Shown piece after piece: positions 7,488 to 7,935 of a DNA stretch of 7,935 nucleotides (positions are counted from its first letter, which is position 1; every line of letters starts with the position of its first letter). The position numbers were made by a program, and so were the translations under genes. The notes beneath the pieces are model-generated. The model saw nothing but the letters and a program-made list of their open reading frames with translations. It made no database searches and was not told the origin of the DNA. Source of the stretch: an uncultured Bacteroides sp. (GTDB taxonomy: Bacteria > Bacteroidota > Bacteroidia > Bacteroidales > Bacteroidaceae); contig CABROZ010000105.1 of NCBI GenBank assembly GCA_902472795.1, positions 1 to 7,935 of the forward strand, written 5' to 3'.

Positions 7488-7935
7488 CTACAGGATTCCG
7501 AGCAAATCTTTCAGGTCGGTAATCCGATAAGTGGGCTTAAAGGGAAGAGGGCTGTCGCCCGCCACGTCGTAGAACACCTGGTGCATCCCTACCCCGGCGG
7601 CACCTTCCACATCGTTCGCCCAGCTGTCGCCTATCATCAGCGACTCGCCCAGCTGCGACTGCGTGGCCGACAGGGCGAAGTGAAAGATGGGTGCCCGTGG
7701 TTTCAGCACCCCGATATCGTCGGACAGGACTACCTTCTTGAAATAATGGTCGATGCCGGCCGAACGCATCTTGCGGCATTGCAGTTCCTGAAAGCCGTTG
7801 GACAGGATGTACAGGTTGTACCGCGGATACAGATACTCCAGCACCTCGCGCGCATGTGGCATCAGTCCGCTCTTGGTAGGAATCATAGCAAAAAAGTCGG
7901 CCGTGAACGACCGGGCCAGCTCGGCATCGGCGGGG
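7488..7935 (-). CDS. YjjG-like HAD-family nucleotide phosphatase, 5' partial (C-terminal 148 codons)
   Basis: The frame is open to the window end, so the true start lies beyond 7935. The ATG at 7884-7886 is internal, since conserved-looking coding sequence (ELARSFTADFFA) continues in front of it. Three HAD superfamily motifs are visible. Motif II is the serine of YILSNG (codon 7800-7802), motif III the lysine of GVLKPRAPIF (codon 7701-7703), and motif IV is GDSWANDVEGA (7599-7631), with both aspartates that help bind magnesium. Motif I (DxDxT), with the catalytic nucleophile, must lie in the missing N-terminus. The pattern NGFQELQ...AGID.YF...V.S..IG..KP closely fits the YjjG subgroup, soluble house-cleaning pyrimidine 5'-nucleotidases of about 225-230 residues, so about 80 residues are missing. 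The substrate assignment is by family resemblance only. The gene ends with TAG 60 bp before the MarC gene on the same strand. Confidence 0.9.
   Translation of the reverse strand, partial: PADAELARSFTADFFAMIPTKSGLMPHAREVLEYLYPRYNLYILSNGFQELQCRKMRSAGIDHYFKKVVLSDDIGVLKPRAPIFHFALSATQSQLGESLMIGDSWANDVEGAAGVGMHQVFYDVAGDSPLPFKPTYRITDLKDLLGIL

Overview
The window looks like chromosomal DNA from a gut Bacteroidales bacterium (Bacteroides, Phocaeicola or a close relative). The evidence is a SusC/SusD outer-membrane pair, lipoproteins with acidic residues just after the lipidated cysteine, A-rich leaders instead of strong Shine-Dalgarno sites, and a TAnnTTTG-type -7 promoter box. The species cannot be fixed from the sequence alone.

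Positions 3-6473 (+ strand) hold three tightly spaced genes that read as one operon. First is a SusC-family TonB-dependent transporter cut off at its 5' end by the window edge. It is followed by a SusD-family substrate-binding lipoprotein and then a 589-residue lipoprotein in the place where SusE/SusF-type surface proteins usually sit. The gaps are 26 and 19 bp. The expected model is a SusC barrel capped by a SusD lid, with the third lipoprotein as an accessory surface binding protein. No glycosidase, peptidase or regulator is visible, so the substrate is unknown. The third protein is the least explained gene: it has a Calx-beta-like N-terminal domain, then two diverged copies of a W...G...PY module separated by another beta-rich region, then a basic tail free of acidic residues.

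Positions 6474-6770 are a 297-bp non-coding gap between converging transcription units. The gap holds a perfect 17-bp stem hairpin (6495-6538), probably a bidirectional terminator. It also holds a striking regular array (core 6621-6734) of about five 23-bp units. Each unit contains CTGCA followed by TGCAG, so the motifs alternate in orientation at spacings of 13 and 10 bp. I see nothing notable in 6539-6590. The array is the most unusual non-coding signal in the window.

Positions 6771-7935 (- strand) hold two housekeeping-type genes: a MarC-family membrane protein and, 60 bp upstream of it, the C-terminal part of a YjjG-like HAD phosphatase that runs off the window end. A good -7 box between them suggests the MarC gene has its own promoter. 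These genes appear unrelated to the Sus-like operon and mark its downstream boundary.
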